Shown piece by piece: positions 25,916 through 33,490 of a stretch of DNA of 44,199 bases. Location of the stretch: assembly GCA_023301745.1 (NCBI GenBank), contig JALZVW010000059.1, forward strand, positions 1 to 44,199. The letters run 5' to 3'. The stretch's first letter is position 1, and each line of letters starts with the position of its first letter. The translations under genes and the position numbers were made by a program. The notes beneath the pieces were generated by a model. That model saw only the letters and a program-made list of their open reading frames with translations. It was not told the DNA's origin and made no database searches. The DNA comes from Arenicella sp. Its GTDB lineage: Bacteria; Pseudomonadota; Gammaproteobacteria; Arenicellales; Arenicellaceae.

Positions 25916-27208
25916 CTAGGCGCTTACTGCGACTTTGATAGAGAGAGGTTTGTACTGCAAACGTGTTCCATCAGCTCGAGTAATCTCTAATGGGCGTAAA
26001 ATATAATCGTCTCGTTGTGAGTTATGTTGGCACATAGATACGGGGCCTTGGTCTGTCATAACCATGAAAGAACAACCGTCGATACGCTCTTGCACTAACT
26101 CTTCAGCGTCCATAAAGTTTTGAACAAAGAACGTAAGTTGATTTACTTGTCCTCGGGCTGTGAGTAAATCTTTGGCCATAGCCCACATCAATCTAGAACC
26201 ATGAGCTAAGAAGCGCAGCCACCACCGCGGGCGTATGGCGAGCGCGGTTAAAAATTCAAACGCTAATTTAAATTTATTTTGTTGGCGATCCCATGATATA
26301 TGTTCAAAATCTTTAAGAAAATCGGCGAAGAAAGCTTTGTTATTAACAAGTGGGTAGATTGTATTATTCACCACTACCGTAGGCATATAAAAGTGGCAGT
26401 CTGTGTGTCCAACTTGAATTATGTCCCAAGGCAAGTCAGGCGATGAGCCCTTTTCAATTTGATTACACACCGATTGCTTATTGATCACAATATCGCGTTC
26501 ACGCCACTCACCTCGACCAGTATCGGCCTGCAACTGAAACGACACCAAGCCAATTTGGTCGGCTCGGTGCCGAAAGAATTCAACCAGGCTAGGTATTTCT
26601 AAAAAATTACCAATGTGCACGGTCGTATTAAAAATGACCATTAGGCCTAAACCTTTAGTACGGTCTAGGTAATCATCGCGAACCCCGTTTAGCTCGGCTT
26701 CTAGTGTTACTTCAACACCGTCAATTTTACGGCGTTGTGTGCTGTCGACATGGAAGGCCACATCGCGCAAACCAACCGCGGCTAAATTGCTGAGCAGTTT
26801 ACGCGTGGCACCAATGCCATTAGTAAACAAAGCCGTATAGAGCCCAATTTTGTTAGCGTAGCTGATGATTTCAATCAACTCGCTATGCTTTCTCAAGGTT
26901 GGATCACCACCTGTGATTTGAACATGGGTGCCCTTACCATAGTGTTTAATTACATCATCCAGGCGACGAAAGACTTCTTCTATCGGAATGTCAGCCACCT
27001 GCTGGGAATGCTCCGAGAGGTAACACAAAGTGCAATCTAAATTACACTTCTGAGTAATTTCTACCGCGACGCAGCCAATCGTTTGCAAGCGCCCTAATAT
27101 CTGGTTTGAGGTAAATAGCTCTCCCATACGCTCCTGGGTCTCACCGAGCTGTTGGGCTCGAATGATTGCATTAGCTTGCTCAGATTTTATCGAATTAATG
27201 TGCGTCAT
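25916..27208 (-). CDS. Radical SAM enzyme
   Basis: 430 residues. The [4Fe-4S] motif CNLDCTLC (CxxxCxxC) lies near residues 54-61, followed by the SAM-binding QITGGDPT (GGE-like) segment. The core spans about residues 45-250. The C-terminal ~180 residues hold more Cys (CNQ, DCHF, GCSF, MCQHNSQRDDY) that could bind an auxiliary cluster. It looks distantly like radical SAM proteins acting on lipids or pterins, but I cannot assign a reaction. It leads an operon with DUF547, GST-like and membrane-protein genes and is divergent from a catalase-like gene. Confidence 0.87.
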   Translation of the reverse strand: MTHINSIKSEQANAIIRAQQLGETQERMGELFTSNQILGRLQTIGCVAVEITQKCNLDCTLCYLSEHSQQVADIPIEEVFRRLDDVIKHYGKGTHVQITGGDPTLRKHSELIEIISYANKIGLYTALFTNGIGATRKLLSNLAAVGLRDVAFHVDSTQRRKIDGVEVTLEAELNGVRDDYLDRTKGLGLMVIFNTTVHIGNFLEIPSLVEFFRHRADQIGLVSFQLQADTGRGEWRERDIVINKQSVCNQIEKGSSPDLPWDIIQVGHTDCHFYMPTVVVNNTIYPLVNNKAFFADFLKDFEHISWDRQQNKFKLAFEFLTALAIRPRWWLRFLAHGSRLMWAMAKDLLTARGQVNQLTFFVQNFMDAEELVQERIDGCSFMVMTDQGPVSMCQHNSQRDDYILRPLEITRADGTRLQYKPLSIKVAVSA

Positions 27209-27235
27209 TAGTATTTCAGTCGGTCACTTATATAG

Positions 27236-27256
27236 AGTAAGTTATAGTTACTTACT
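27236..27256. promoter_or_regulatory. 21-base dyad in a divergent promoter region
   Basis: AGTAAGT-N7-ACTTACT, perfect 7-base arms, in the 83 bases between the radical SAM gene (minus) and the catalase-like gene (plus). Size and place fit a TetR- or MarR-type operator controlling both units. No such regulator gene is next to it. Confidence 0.5.
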
Positions 27257-27291
27257 GTTAAAGAACCCTCGAGGCGTGGATTAATTTCAAA

Positions 27292-28260
27292 ATGTTAGAT
27301 AAAAAGACGGTGTACGCGGCCCTTATAAGCCTGGCGATTCTTTACTCGACGGTTTCTGTAGCTCAAAGCTCAGGCGCCGCGGATCAACGCCAAAATCGTT
27401 ACCACGCTGTAAAAGACGTAATCTTTGCTACGCCATATGACAGCCTGCCCTATTACAAGGTAAGTAAAGCGCTCTTTAAAAGTAAAGAAAAAGGCGCGGA
27501 AAGCCGTCTACTTAAAGACGCCCGGCGTACCCTTTCCAGCTCCGACGATTTACTCAGTAAAGATAGAGGGCAAAAGCTATTACAAGCTAATGGCATATGC
27601 TTTGCCGGAGAATGGGTTATTGATCAAGGCTCAACTTTTTCTGGCCTATATAAGCAAACAACACGAGTACCAGTCATCGCACGCGCATCAGTTTCGTTCA
27701 GCGGCACCAAACAAAACGAACGGCGCGCTCTTGGTTTGGCGGTAAAATTATTTCCTAATGATTTAGGCCCATCACCAAGCCTGAATATCTTCACCTTACA
27801 TTCTGTTGGCGGAGTAAAGACTAAACACCTTCTCGACTTGAGCCTCGACAACGAGCCTCCGCTAGGCCGAATTCCAAGATTTCAAGATATTTCTACAGCG
27901 CTTAAATTAAAGAGCGAGCTGTTAAAAGCCGACAAAGAAGCCGGTTCAGCAACACCCAGCGTAACGTTTAGAACCGTTGCACCATTGGCCGAATATAAAG
28001 AACAAAACACCATCGCGCCTCGGTGGTTGCGATTCAGCGCAGCAAATAAGATTCGTATTGATAAACTAGATTTTAGAGATGAACTGCGAGTTGAGCACTA
28101 CCCAAATGGCCAGCTCATCTACCAAATTGAGGTGGCCGATCAAGTTAAGCAAAAGAAATCTAAAGCTCAATGGCAAACTATTGGCCAGTTGGTTTTAAAT
28201 GAGTCGGTTACATCCAAGGCATGTGATACCCAATTACACTTCGCTCATTCTAAAAACTAG
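27292..28260 (+). CDS. Exported, divergent catalase-like protein
   Basis: 322 residues with a signal peptide (ending SVAQS). The segment 'NGICFAGEW' to 'RVPVIARASVSFSG' and 'RRALGLAVKLFPND' matches the catalase fold core in the divergent catalase-like subfamily found in proteobacteria. It is much shorter than true catalases (about 480 residues). The distal catalytic His is not at the usual place (Cys103-Phe in GICFAG), and the proximal RxxxY haem-ligand motif is not obvious, so catalase activity is doubtful. It is divergent from the radical SAM operon. No Shine-Dalgarno sequence is visible. Confidence 0.75.
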   Translation: MLDKKTVYAALISLAILYSTVSVAQSSGAADQRQNRYHAVKDVIFATPYDSLPYYKVSKALFKSKEKGAESRLLKDARRTLSSSDDLLSKDRGQKLLQANGICFAGEWVIDQGSTFSGLYKQTTRVPVIARASVSFSGTKQNERRALGLAVKLFPNDLGPSPSLNIFTLHSVGGVKTKHLLDLSLDNEPPLGRIPRFQDISTALKLKSELLKADKEAGSATPSVTFRTVAPLAEYKEQNTIAPRWLRFSAANKIRIDKLDFRDELRVEHYPNGQLIYQIEVADQVKQKKSKAQWQTIGQLVLNESVTSKACDTQLHFAHSKN

Positions 28261-28386
28261 GCGCAATACCTGTTTTCAGCAATCGCTTCGCAATCAAAGC
28301 TGTCTACTTAATTGCTAGTGTAAAATAACCAAGCGGCAAGGTTAGTCAGCCGCTCAATGACAATTCAATTCCCACGAGGACCAAGC

Positions 28387-28854
28387 ATGACGAGCAAGCC
28401 ACCACTACCCCCGTTTACCGAAGAAACAGCGATTCAGAAAATAAGAATGGCGGAAGACGCGTGGAATAGTCGAGACCCAGACAAAATCGTTTTAGTTTAT
28501 ACGCACGATACTAAATGGCGCAATCGCAACGAATTTCCGGTGGGTCGTGATGACGTGCACGCATTGCTAACGCGTAAGTGGCAAAAAGAACTAGGCTATC
28601 GATTAATCAAGGAGCTTTGGGCCTACACCGATAATCGTATTGCGGTGCGCTTTGCCTATGAGTGGCACGATGACTCTGGCCAACATTATCGGTCCTACGG
28701 TAACGAAAACTGGCAGTTCAATGCGCAAGGCCTAATGGAATATCGCCATGCGAGCATTAACGATTTAGTCATCGAAGAGTCAGAGCGAAAATTTCATTGG
28801 CCGCTTGGCCGTCGCCCAGATGACCATCCAGGCTTGAGTGAATTAGGTTTGTAA
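28387..28854 (+). CDS. NTF2-like family protein (DUF1348 type)
   Basis: 155 residues from the ATG at 28387, chosen because GAGGA lies just before it; the frame also has an ATG at 28357 without a Shine-Dalgarno sequence. It shows the DUF1348 pattern: '[29 protein letters not shown]', '[18 protein letters not shown]', '[12 protein letters not shown]', '[10 protein letters not shown]'. The length is typical. The fold is a small cone-shaped alpha+beta domain that may bind small molecules; function is not established. It follows the catalase-like gene by 126 bases on the same strand. Confidence 0.88.
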   Translation: MTSKPPLPPFTEETAIQKIRMAEDAWNSRDPDKIVLVYTHDTKWRNRNEFPVGRDDVHALLTRKWQKELGYRLIKELWAYTDNRIAVRFAYEWHDDSGQHYRSYGNENWQFNAQGLMEYRHASINDLVIEESERKFHWPLGRRPDDHPGLSELGL

Positions 28855-28866
28855 TAAGGGCTGTGC

Positions 28867-28887
28867 GAGGCCTTAAAAAAAGACCTC
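28867..28887 (-). terminator. Possible hairpin ending the micropeptide transcript
   Basis: Read on the minus strand, GAGGTCTT and AAGGCCTC pair over 8 bases (one G-U) around TTTTT, 20 bases after the second micropeptide stop. There is no U-run after the stem, so termination is uncertain. The plus-strand version has a C-A mismatch. Confidence 0.35.
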
Positions 28888-28906
28888 AGGGTTACGCAAG
28901 CATGGG

Positions 28907-29023
28907 CTAGATCGTTAACAGCATCAAAATCATAGGGGTTGCCGCTTGCATCAAAAAAAGATGACGCGAGTGCTTCTTGATCTTAGCCCACATAGTGAAT
29001 TTTCTTTCTAGTAGTAATTTCAT
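28907..29023 (-). CDS. 38-residue basic/hydrophobic micropeptide ORF (second of tandem pair)
   Basis: ATG at 29023 to TAG at 28907, 38 codons. The N-terminal half is basic (KLLLERK, AKIKKHSRH) and the C-terminal half hydrophobic (MILMLLTI), like a small membrane-active or membrane-anchored peptide. AAGAG lies about nine bases before the ATG, and the ATG is two bases after the stop of the previous 38-codon ORF, so they are likely translated together. No family recognised. The pairing, equal length and ribosome sites argue for a real gene. Confidence 0.5.
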   Translation of the reverse strand: MKLLLERKFTMWAKIKKHSRHLFLMQAATPMILMLLTI

Positions 29024-29025
29024 GG

Positions 29026-29142
29026 TTAGCTCTTACCTAAAATGTCGACAATGACGTACAAATTTTGACTAACTAGGTGAGCCTTATTGGACAGAATGCG
29101 CGTGCTATTAAAAATTAAATCGGCCTGATGTAGGGTAGCCAT
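29026..29142 (-). CDS. 38-residue micropeptide ORF (first of tandem pair)
   Basis: ATG at 29142 to TAA at 29026, 38 codons, begins MATLHQADLIFNS and ends VDILGKS. A strong AGAGGAA Shine-Dalgarno sequence lies about seven bases before the ATG. Soluble with amphipathic character; no family recognised. It sits 122 bases downstream of a TTAACG-N5-TTAACG repeat that also occurs before the regulator gene at 35863, which suggests common control. Confidence 0.55.
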   Translation of the reverse strand: MATLHQADLIFNSTRILSNKAHLVSQNLYVIVDILGKS

Positions 29143-29263
29143 GGTGAGTTCCTCTATGGTTAAGTAGGGTAAGAGTTAAAATATTTCTTTTAGGAAATTC
29201 ATCGACACCTGCATAACCACAAGCTCGAATGCCATAGAGCTTACTCACGAATAGTTATTTGTC

Positions 29264-29280
29264 CGTTAAGGGAACGTTAA
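29264..29280 (-). promoter_or_regulatory. Direct repeat TTAACG-N5-TTAACG, site B (upstream of micropeptides)
   Basis: Minus strand: two TTAACG hexamers 11 bases apart, one helical turn. This is the layout bound by OmpR/SARP-type winged-helix activators just upstream of a -10. GACAAATAACTATT follows, close in spacing and content to the sequence after site A. It lies between the P450-peroxidase stop and the micropeptides. Confidence 0.55.
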
Positions 29281-29306
29281 AAATGATTTTAATATTCTTA
29301 ACGCAA

Positions 29307-32300
29307 CTATAAATTGAGTAAAAATGTCAGAGCCTGCCTGCCAGGCATAAAGAAATATGCGGCACCTTTAGTCGTAACAAAAGACTGAAAGCCGGTTAGA
29401 GTTGTACTGCCCCGGTTCGACGGTATCGTGAATTTTTTTGACATTGGGCATTTGCCCGAGCTTATCGAATCAGTCTCTCCCATCAGGCCGTGAAAGCTAG
29501 AATTACCCAACCAAGTTTGTTGTACAAATTCAAACTGGCGTTCAATATCAGCGTTTAAACACATAAACATTAATCCCTTCTCACCAGTACTCGCTTGATG
29601 ATACGGGCGCCCGATTCGCAAAATTCTATGTCGGTTAGATAAGTCCATTTGCGTTTGAGTATCGGCCCCTAAACTATCTCGCGGGTTAGCTCGGCGAACG
29701 TGTGCACCGAGCGGGCATTGCAGGCCTTGCGGGTCTTCTTGTCTATACCGAAAATTATTTTCGGCCTCACCTTGCATATGCTCTGATGAAAACCTGACCA
29801 ATGGTCGACCGTCTTTCCAGCGCCCTAACATTTTTGCGCCTACCCATTCTGGCGTGACAGTTTCAGGGCCATCGGCTTCATTCAGCTCGTGCGCTTTGGC
29901 ACCACAAAATGTGTTAAAGGCATCCACATCTTGTTGCAACTGACGAATGACTAGATAGGTACCATTAAAACCAAAATCTTTTCGCGCACCTTGTCGTGTT
30001 TGAAAGGGCTCTTCAGGCAATACGTTTGAAGTATCTTTGCCAATGTTGACCACAGGCGATGGTGATATATTGTCGCGCTGATCAGGGTAACCACAAAGCA
30101 CTTCGCCCGGCGCCACAAGGTGATCATGTTGATTTGTGCGTTGCGCTTTACTAGTGCCTTTGATTATCGGTTGAGAAATACCATCAACAAAACCAAATGG
30201 CTCGACGGCCGCACCGTCGCCGTTGCGTACTACATCACAGTTTTGTTCCGACACGATTCGTGCATTAGCATGATCGATTAGCGCTCTGGTTTCGGCTAAA
30301 CGAGGTTCAGCTTGTGAGGCCGTTTCAAAATAACACATCAAGACAAAATCGACCTCGGTGTCACCATTACCCCATTGCCAGTTATCTGGATGACTTGCTT
30401 CGTCATCACCGAGTATTCGCGATCGCGCGACGCTGTTGACCCCTTGGCAGAATACATTTGGAAAAATTTGGTTGCCATTATCATCTGACGACAAGCCTAA
30501 GCGCCGCAAGCCTCGATGGGTAAATGCAATTTGGCACACGTGCTTGCCATTGGGTGTTTCACCGAAATCTACTTGCTCTATTATGTGGTGCATCAGTGTT
30601 TTCATCGATTGCTTATCGCGTTGAACCCCGAATGACACAAATAATAATTTACTATGCGGCAAACGCTTGCCCAAACCACCAAAGACTAACGATTGGATAT
30701 TTGATTTGTCCAGGCCGGCACGTGGGCGATGAGATGACCCAAACAAGGAGAACCATTGATCAGCTTCTCTGACATCATTTATAGCCGCAAAGCCTTCTCG
30801 AATTTTGGCATTTTTGCGAATCTCACTGGTCGTCAAATTAGGGTAAGAAACATACCAAAATGGAGTGGGTTTTTGTTGTTGTCTGGCCCAATATTTAAAC
30901 GGCTCACTTAATTTCGCACCACTCTGTGCCAGGTATCGTGTACGCGGAAAACCTACAGTGTTACTCCAGATACTGGTTAGCCCTTCGGACCCCTTAGTAA
31001 TAAAATCTTCCAGATACGATTCCCAACTTCCCCCATAGTTACTGAAGAAAACCAGTTGTCGTGTTTTAGGAATTCGAATCCAACGCGCGGAATGAATTGA
31101 GCTGATCACAGACAGAATACCGGGTGGGTTTTTATAGCCTGCCGCCAATTTAATTGACCAAAGCACACCACGTAATAGCAGAGGCCTCATCAAACTTGGC
31201 TTAATACGAGATACCGAAAACATATGATTGTGTTTAAGTTGATTTTCTCGGCTGGTAACTGCATCGTAATTACCCTGTTCAGGTAATATTAGATCAGCCG
31301 GGTCACTTTTTTCTAAGCGGCGAAGGTAAGCGATGATCGCGCTGGCAATGGCACCAATAAGCAATATTGCGCCGACCGCCGTAATACTAATAGCCGCACC
31401 AAGGCGGCCTAAGTTAGGCCAAAACCCGATTAATGGCCCACCCAAAATTTGAAAATTCACCACAATGAAAAATAAAAGAGTCATCGCTGGCGCTAATGAC
31501 CAAGGCTGACGAATGTAATCAACTAAGTACCTGACTAAGCCCACCTCAGATTCAGAGAGACGATTTCTAACTGATGTGAAAGCCCAATTATAGCCCTCTT
31601 CAGAGGCTATTTTTTCACGCACTAATTTAAGTCTCTCTAGTGAATTATTGGTCGCAGACCATGGCTCATCTAAGACAAAATCATAAATCAATTTTGATAA
31701 TTCAGCTTCTTTCTTAATGCGCTTAACACTGTGCCCTGGAGTACCGTTAAAATTAAGGCCTAGGTTTTGATTTAACGGATCAACGCTGCTTATACGGGCA
31801 GAGGCAAAGATGAACGGCAGGCGGTCGTCGGCATCAACTTTGCACGCGGCTCTTATTTGCTCACCTAGCATCGGCTCGAGTACACCAGCAACATGTGCAA
31901 TTAATACGTCTTCTGACTGATCGCCAGAGATCTCGAACAATAGATGAGCTGGGTCTACTTTTTCCCCTGCGTGATAATAGGCGGGGCTAATACAGCCACT
32001 GGCAAAGTGCACATAATCTGAGAAAAGCAAGGCGCCGACCAAGTTTTGATCGCCCGCCGTGATTTCAGGTGATGCACATGCAACATTGCCTAGTGATTCA
32101 AGCGCTAACACTAGTGCCGGCAGCTGGGCGTCGCGTTCAATGGGTATACAGATTGAACTAAACGTTTGTTCTTTGTCGCCATAGCGATCTACTTGATCCC
32201 AGGTCAGGCGAATCGATTCAGGGAAGATACCGATTCGCTCCATTCTGCCGGCCTTGCCTTTACGACTATCCAGCCCTGGTAGCGAAAATAGTTTTTTAAA

Positions 32301-33488
32301 TATTTGAGTTGAAAACGCACGCGCCATTGGTGCGCCGATACAGCTGTGTAAGCCGTATCCGAATATCATCGAATTTTGACTATCGCGGCCAGGCAAAAAC
32401 TCATCTGGTTGACTTACACTTTCTGGGTCAAACATGGCCGACAGTGTCGATGGAATAACCAAAGAGCCTTTCGCAATTTTTTTTTGTCTGCGAGCACCTT
32501 CACCGATCACATAGTCTTGTTCACAAATACGAAACGGGCCAATTTGAATTGGATTAAATCTCATGACTTCTTCGATAACCGATTGTAATTGTGCGTCATC
32601 ACCTTCAGTTATCGATGCCAATACAGCACTGTGAGCCTCGGCTTTACTGAGAATTACTTCGAGTGCATTGCCAATGCCGAATATGGTCGTTGGCAAGAAA
32701 CCGAGAACCATTCCCATCATGATCGAGCGAACATCCTTGAGCGGAACATCATCAGGGGTTGCCATGTGTGCTTCGACGAGTTTGTCTAATGCGCTAACCG
32801 CTTTGGTCTTAGACGTTTTCGATTTATCAATAGAAAAATCGATTACTTCAAGCATATACTTTGCGCCGCTCATGGCTAATTCACGCGTGGCGGCGCTGCC
32901 AAAGACATCGGCAAACAACAGTGAACTTACGCTCAACGATGATTGGTAGAAACGCTCACCGTTACCAATATGCAAACCGAAATATTCATCGCATATAGCG
33001 AGCGCCGAGGGCTTAAATAGATCTTCGATTGGGTTAAATTCGGACGAGACAGAACGCAAGGACCGCTGCGCATGACGATCTGTTATTTGGCTAATAACAG
33101 CGGCCATCTCCTGTGGTGGGAACGCCTTGAGAATGAGTTTTTTTTGCGATCGATATACAGCACCATCGTTACTGCCAAGAATAAAATCTCCACCGCCACT
33201 GACAATTCGCATTTCAGGGCCAAAGGGCACGGTAAATACTTTAGTGTTGGTTAATACCTCACGCACATCGGCCGCGCGAGTGACTAAGACAAAATCGCCA
33301 AGACGAAGCACAGGGCACAGCCACCTAAGTACTTTAAGCAGTTTTATCGGGCTTCGAAACAGTCTTGACGCCACCTTTGCGGCAATCCCCTTAGACCGCA
33401 GTTTTTCGATATCAAACGCCGGCAGCTTTGATTCGAGATCAGTTGACCTCAGGTCATTGACCCGATCATAATATTTCACCTTTGGCAC
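29307..33488 (-). CDS. Cytochrome P450 - membrane - DyP-type peroxidase fusion
   Basis: 1393 residues. Residues 1-430 are a P450: ExxR at 307-310 and the haem motif FGYGLHSCIG with Cys383. The I-helix reads GFLPTT at 263-268, so the usual acid before Thr is Pro266. Residues 430-660 and about 755-905 look like two related ferredoxin-like segments ('HFASGCIS...', 'SIHSARWIR...SNYGGSWES', 'WSNTVGFPRT'). Two hydrophobic segments lie at about 665-682 and 694-722. Residues 930-1393 are a DyP peroxidase: GFVDG at 1099-1103 (Asp1102), proximal His1263 in GAHVRRANPR, and 'RHRILRIG'. The GTG start is seven bases after AAGGAGG, which overlaps the regulator's 3' end, so translation is coupled to it. Confidence 0.9.
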   Translation of the reverse strand: MPKVKYYDRVNDLRSTDLESKLPAFDIEKLRSKGIAAKVASRLFRSPIKLLKVLRWLCPVLRLGDFVLVTRAADVREVLTNTKVFTVPFGPEMRIVSGGGDFILGSNDGAVYRSQKKLILKAFPPQEMAAVISQITDRHAQRSLRSVSSEFNPIEDLFKPSALAICDEYFGLHIGNGERFYQSSLSVSSLLFADVFGSAATRELAMSGAKYMLEVIDFSIDKSKTSKTKAVSALDKLVEAHMATPDDVPLKDVRSIMMGMVLGFLPTTIFGIGNALEVILSKAEAHSAVLASITEGDDAQLQSVIEEVMRFNPIQIGPFRICEQDYVIGEGARRQKKIAKGSLVIPSTLSAMFDPESVSQPDEFLPGRDSQNSMIFGYGLHSCIGAPMARAFSTQIFKKLFSLPGLDSRKGKAGRMERIGIFPESIRLTWDQVDRYGDKEQTFSSICIPIERDAQLPALVLALESLGNVACASPEITAGDQNLVGALLFSDYVHFASGCISPAYYHAGEKVDPAHLLFEISGDQSEDVLIAHVAGVLEPMLGEQIRAACKVDADDRLPFIFASARISSVDPLNQNLGLNFNGTPGHSVKRIKKEAELSKLIYDFVLDEPWSATNNSLERLKLVREKIASEEGYNWAFTSVRNRLSESEVGLVRYLVDYIRQPWSLAPAMTLLFFIVVNFQILGGPLIGFWPNLGRLGAAISITAVGAILLIGAIASAIIAYLRRLEKSDPADLILPEQGNYDAVTSRENQLKHNHMFSVSRIKPSLMRPLLLRGVLWSIKLAAGYKNPPGILSVISSIHSARWIRIPKTRQLVFFSNYGGSWESYLEDFITKGSEGLTSIWSNTVGFPRTRYLAQSGAKLSEPFKYWARQQQKPTPFWYVSYPNLTTSEIRKNAKIREGFAAINDVREADQWFSLFGSSHRPRAGLDKSNIQSLVFGGLGKRLPHSKLLFVSFGVQRDKQSMKTLMHHIIEQVDFGETPNGKHVCQIAFTHRGLRRLGLSSDDNGNQIFPNVFCQGVNSVARSRILGDDEASHPDNWQWGNGDTEVDFVLMCYFETASQAEPRLAETRALIDHANARIVSEQNCDVVRNGDGAAVEPFGFVDGISQPIIKGTSKAQRTNQHDHLVAPGEVLCGYPDQRDNISPSPVVNIGKDTSNVLPEEPFQTRQGARKDFGFNGTYLVIRQLQQDVDAFNTFCGAKAHELNEADGPETVTPEWVGAKMLGRWKDGRPLVRFSSEHMQGEAENNFRYRQEDPQGLQCPLGAHVRRANPRDSLGADTQTQMDLSNRHRILRIGRPYHQASTGEKGLMFMCLNADIERQFEFVQQTWLGNSSFHGLMGETDSISSGKCPMSKKFTIPSNRGSTTLTGFQSFVTTKGAAYFFMPGRQALTFLLNL

Positions 33489-33490
33489 GG

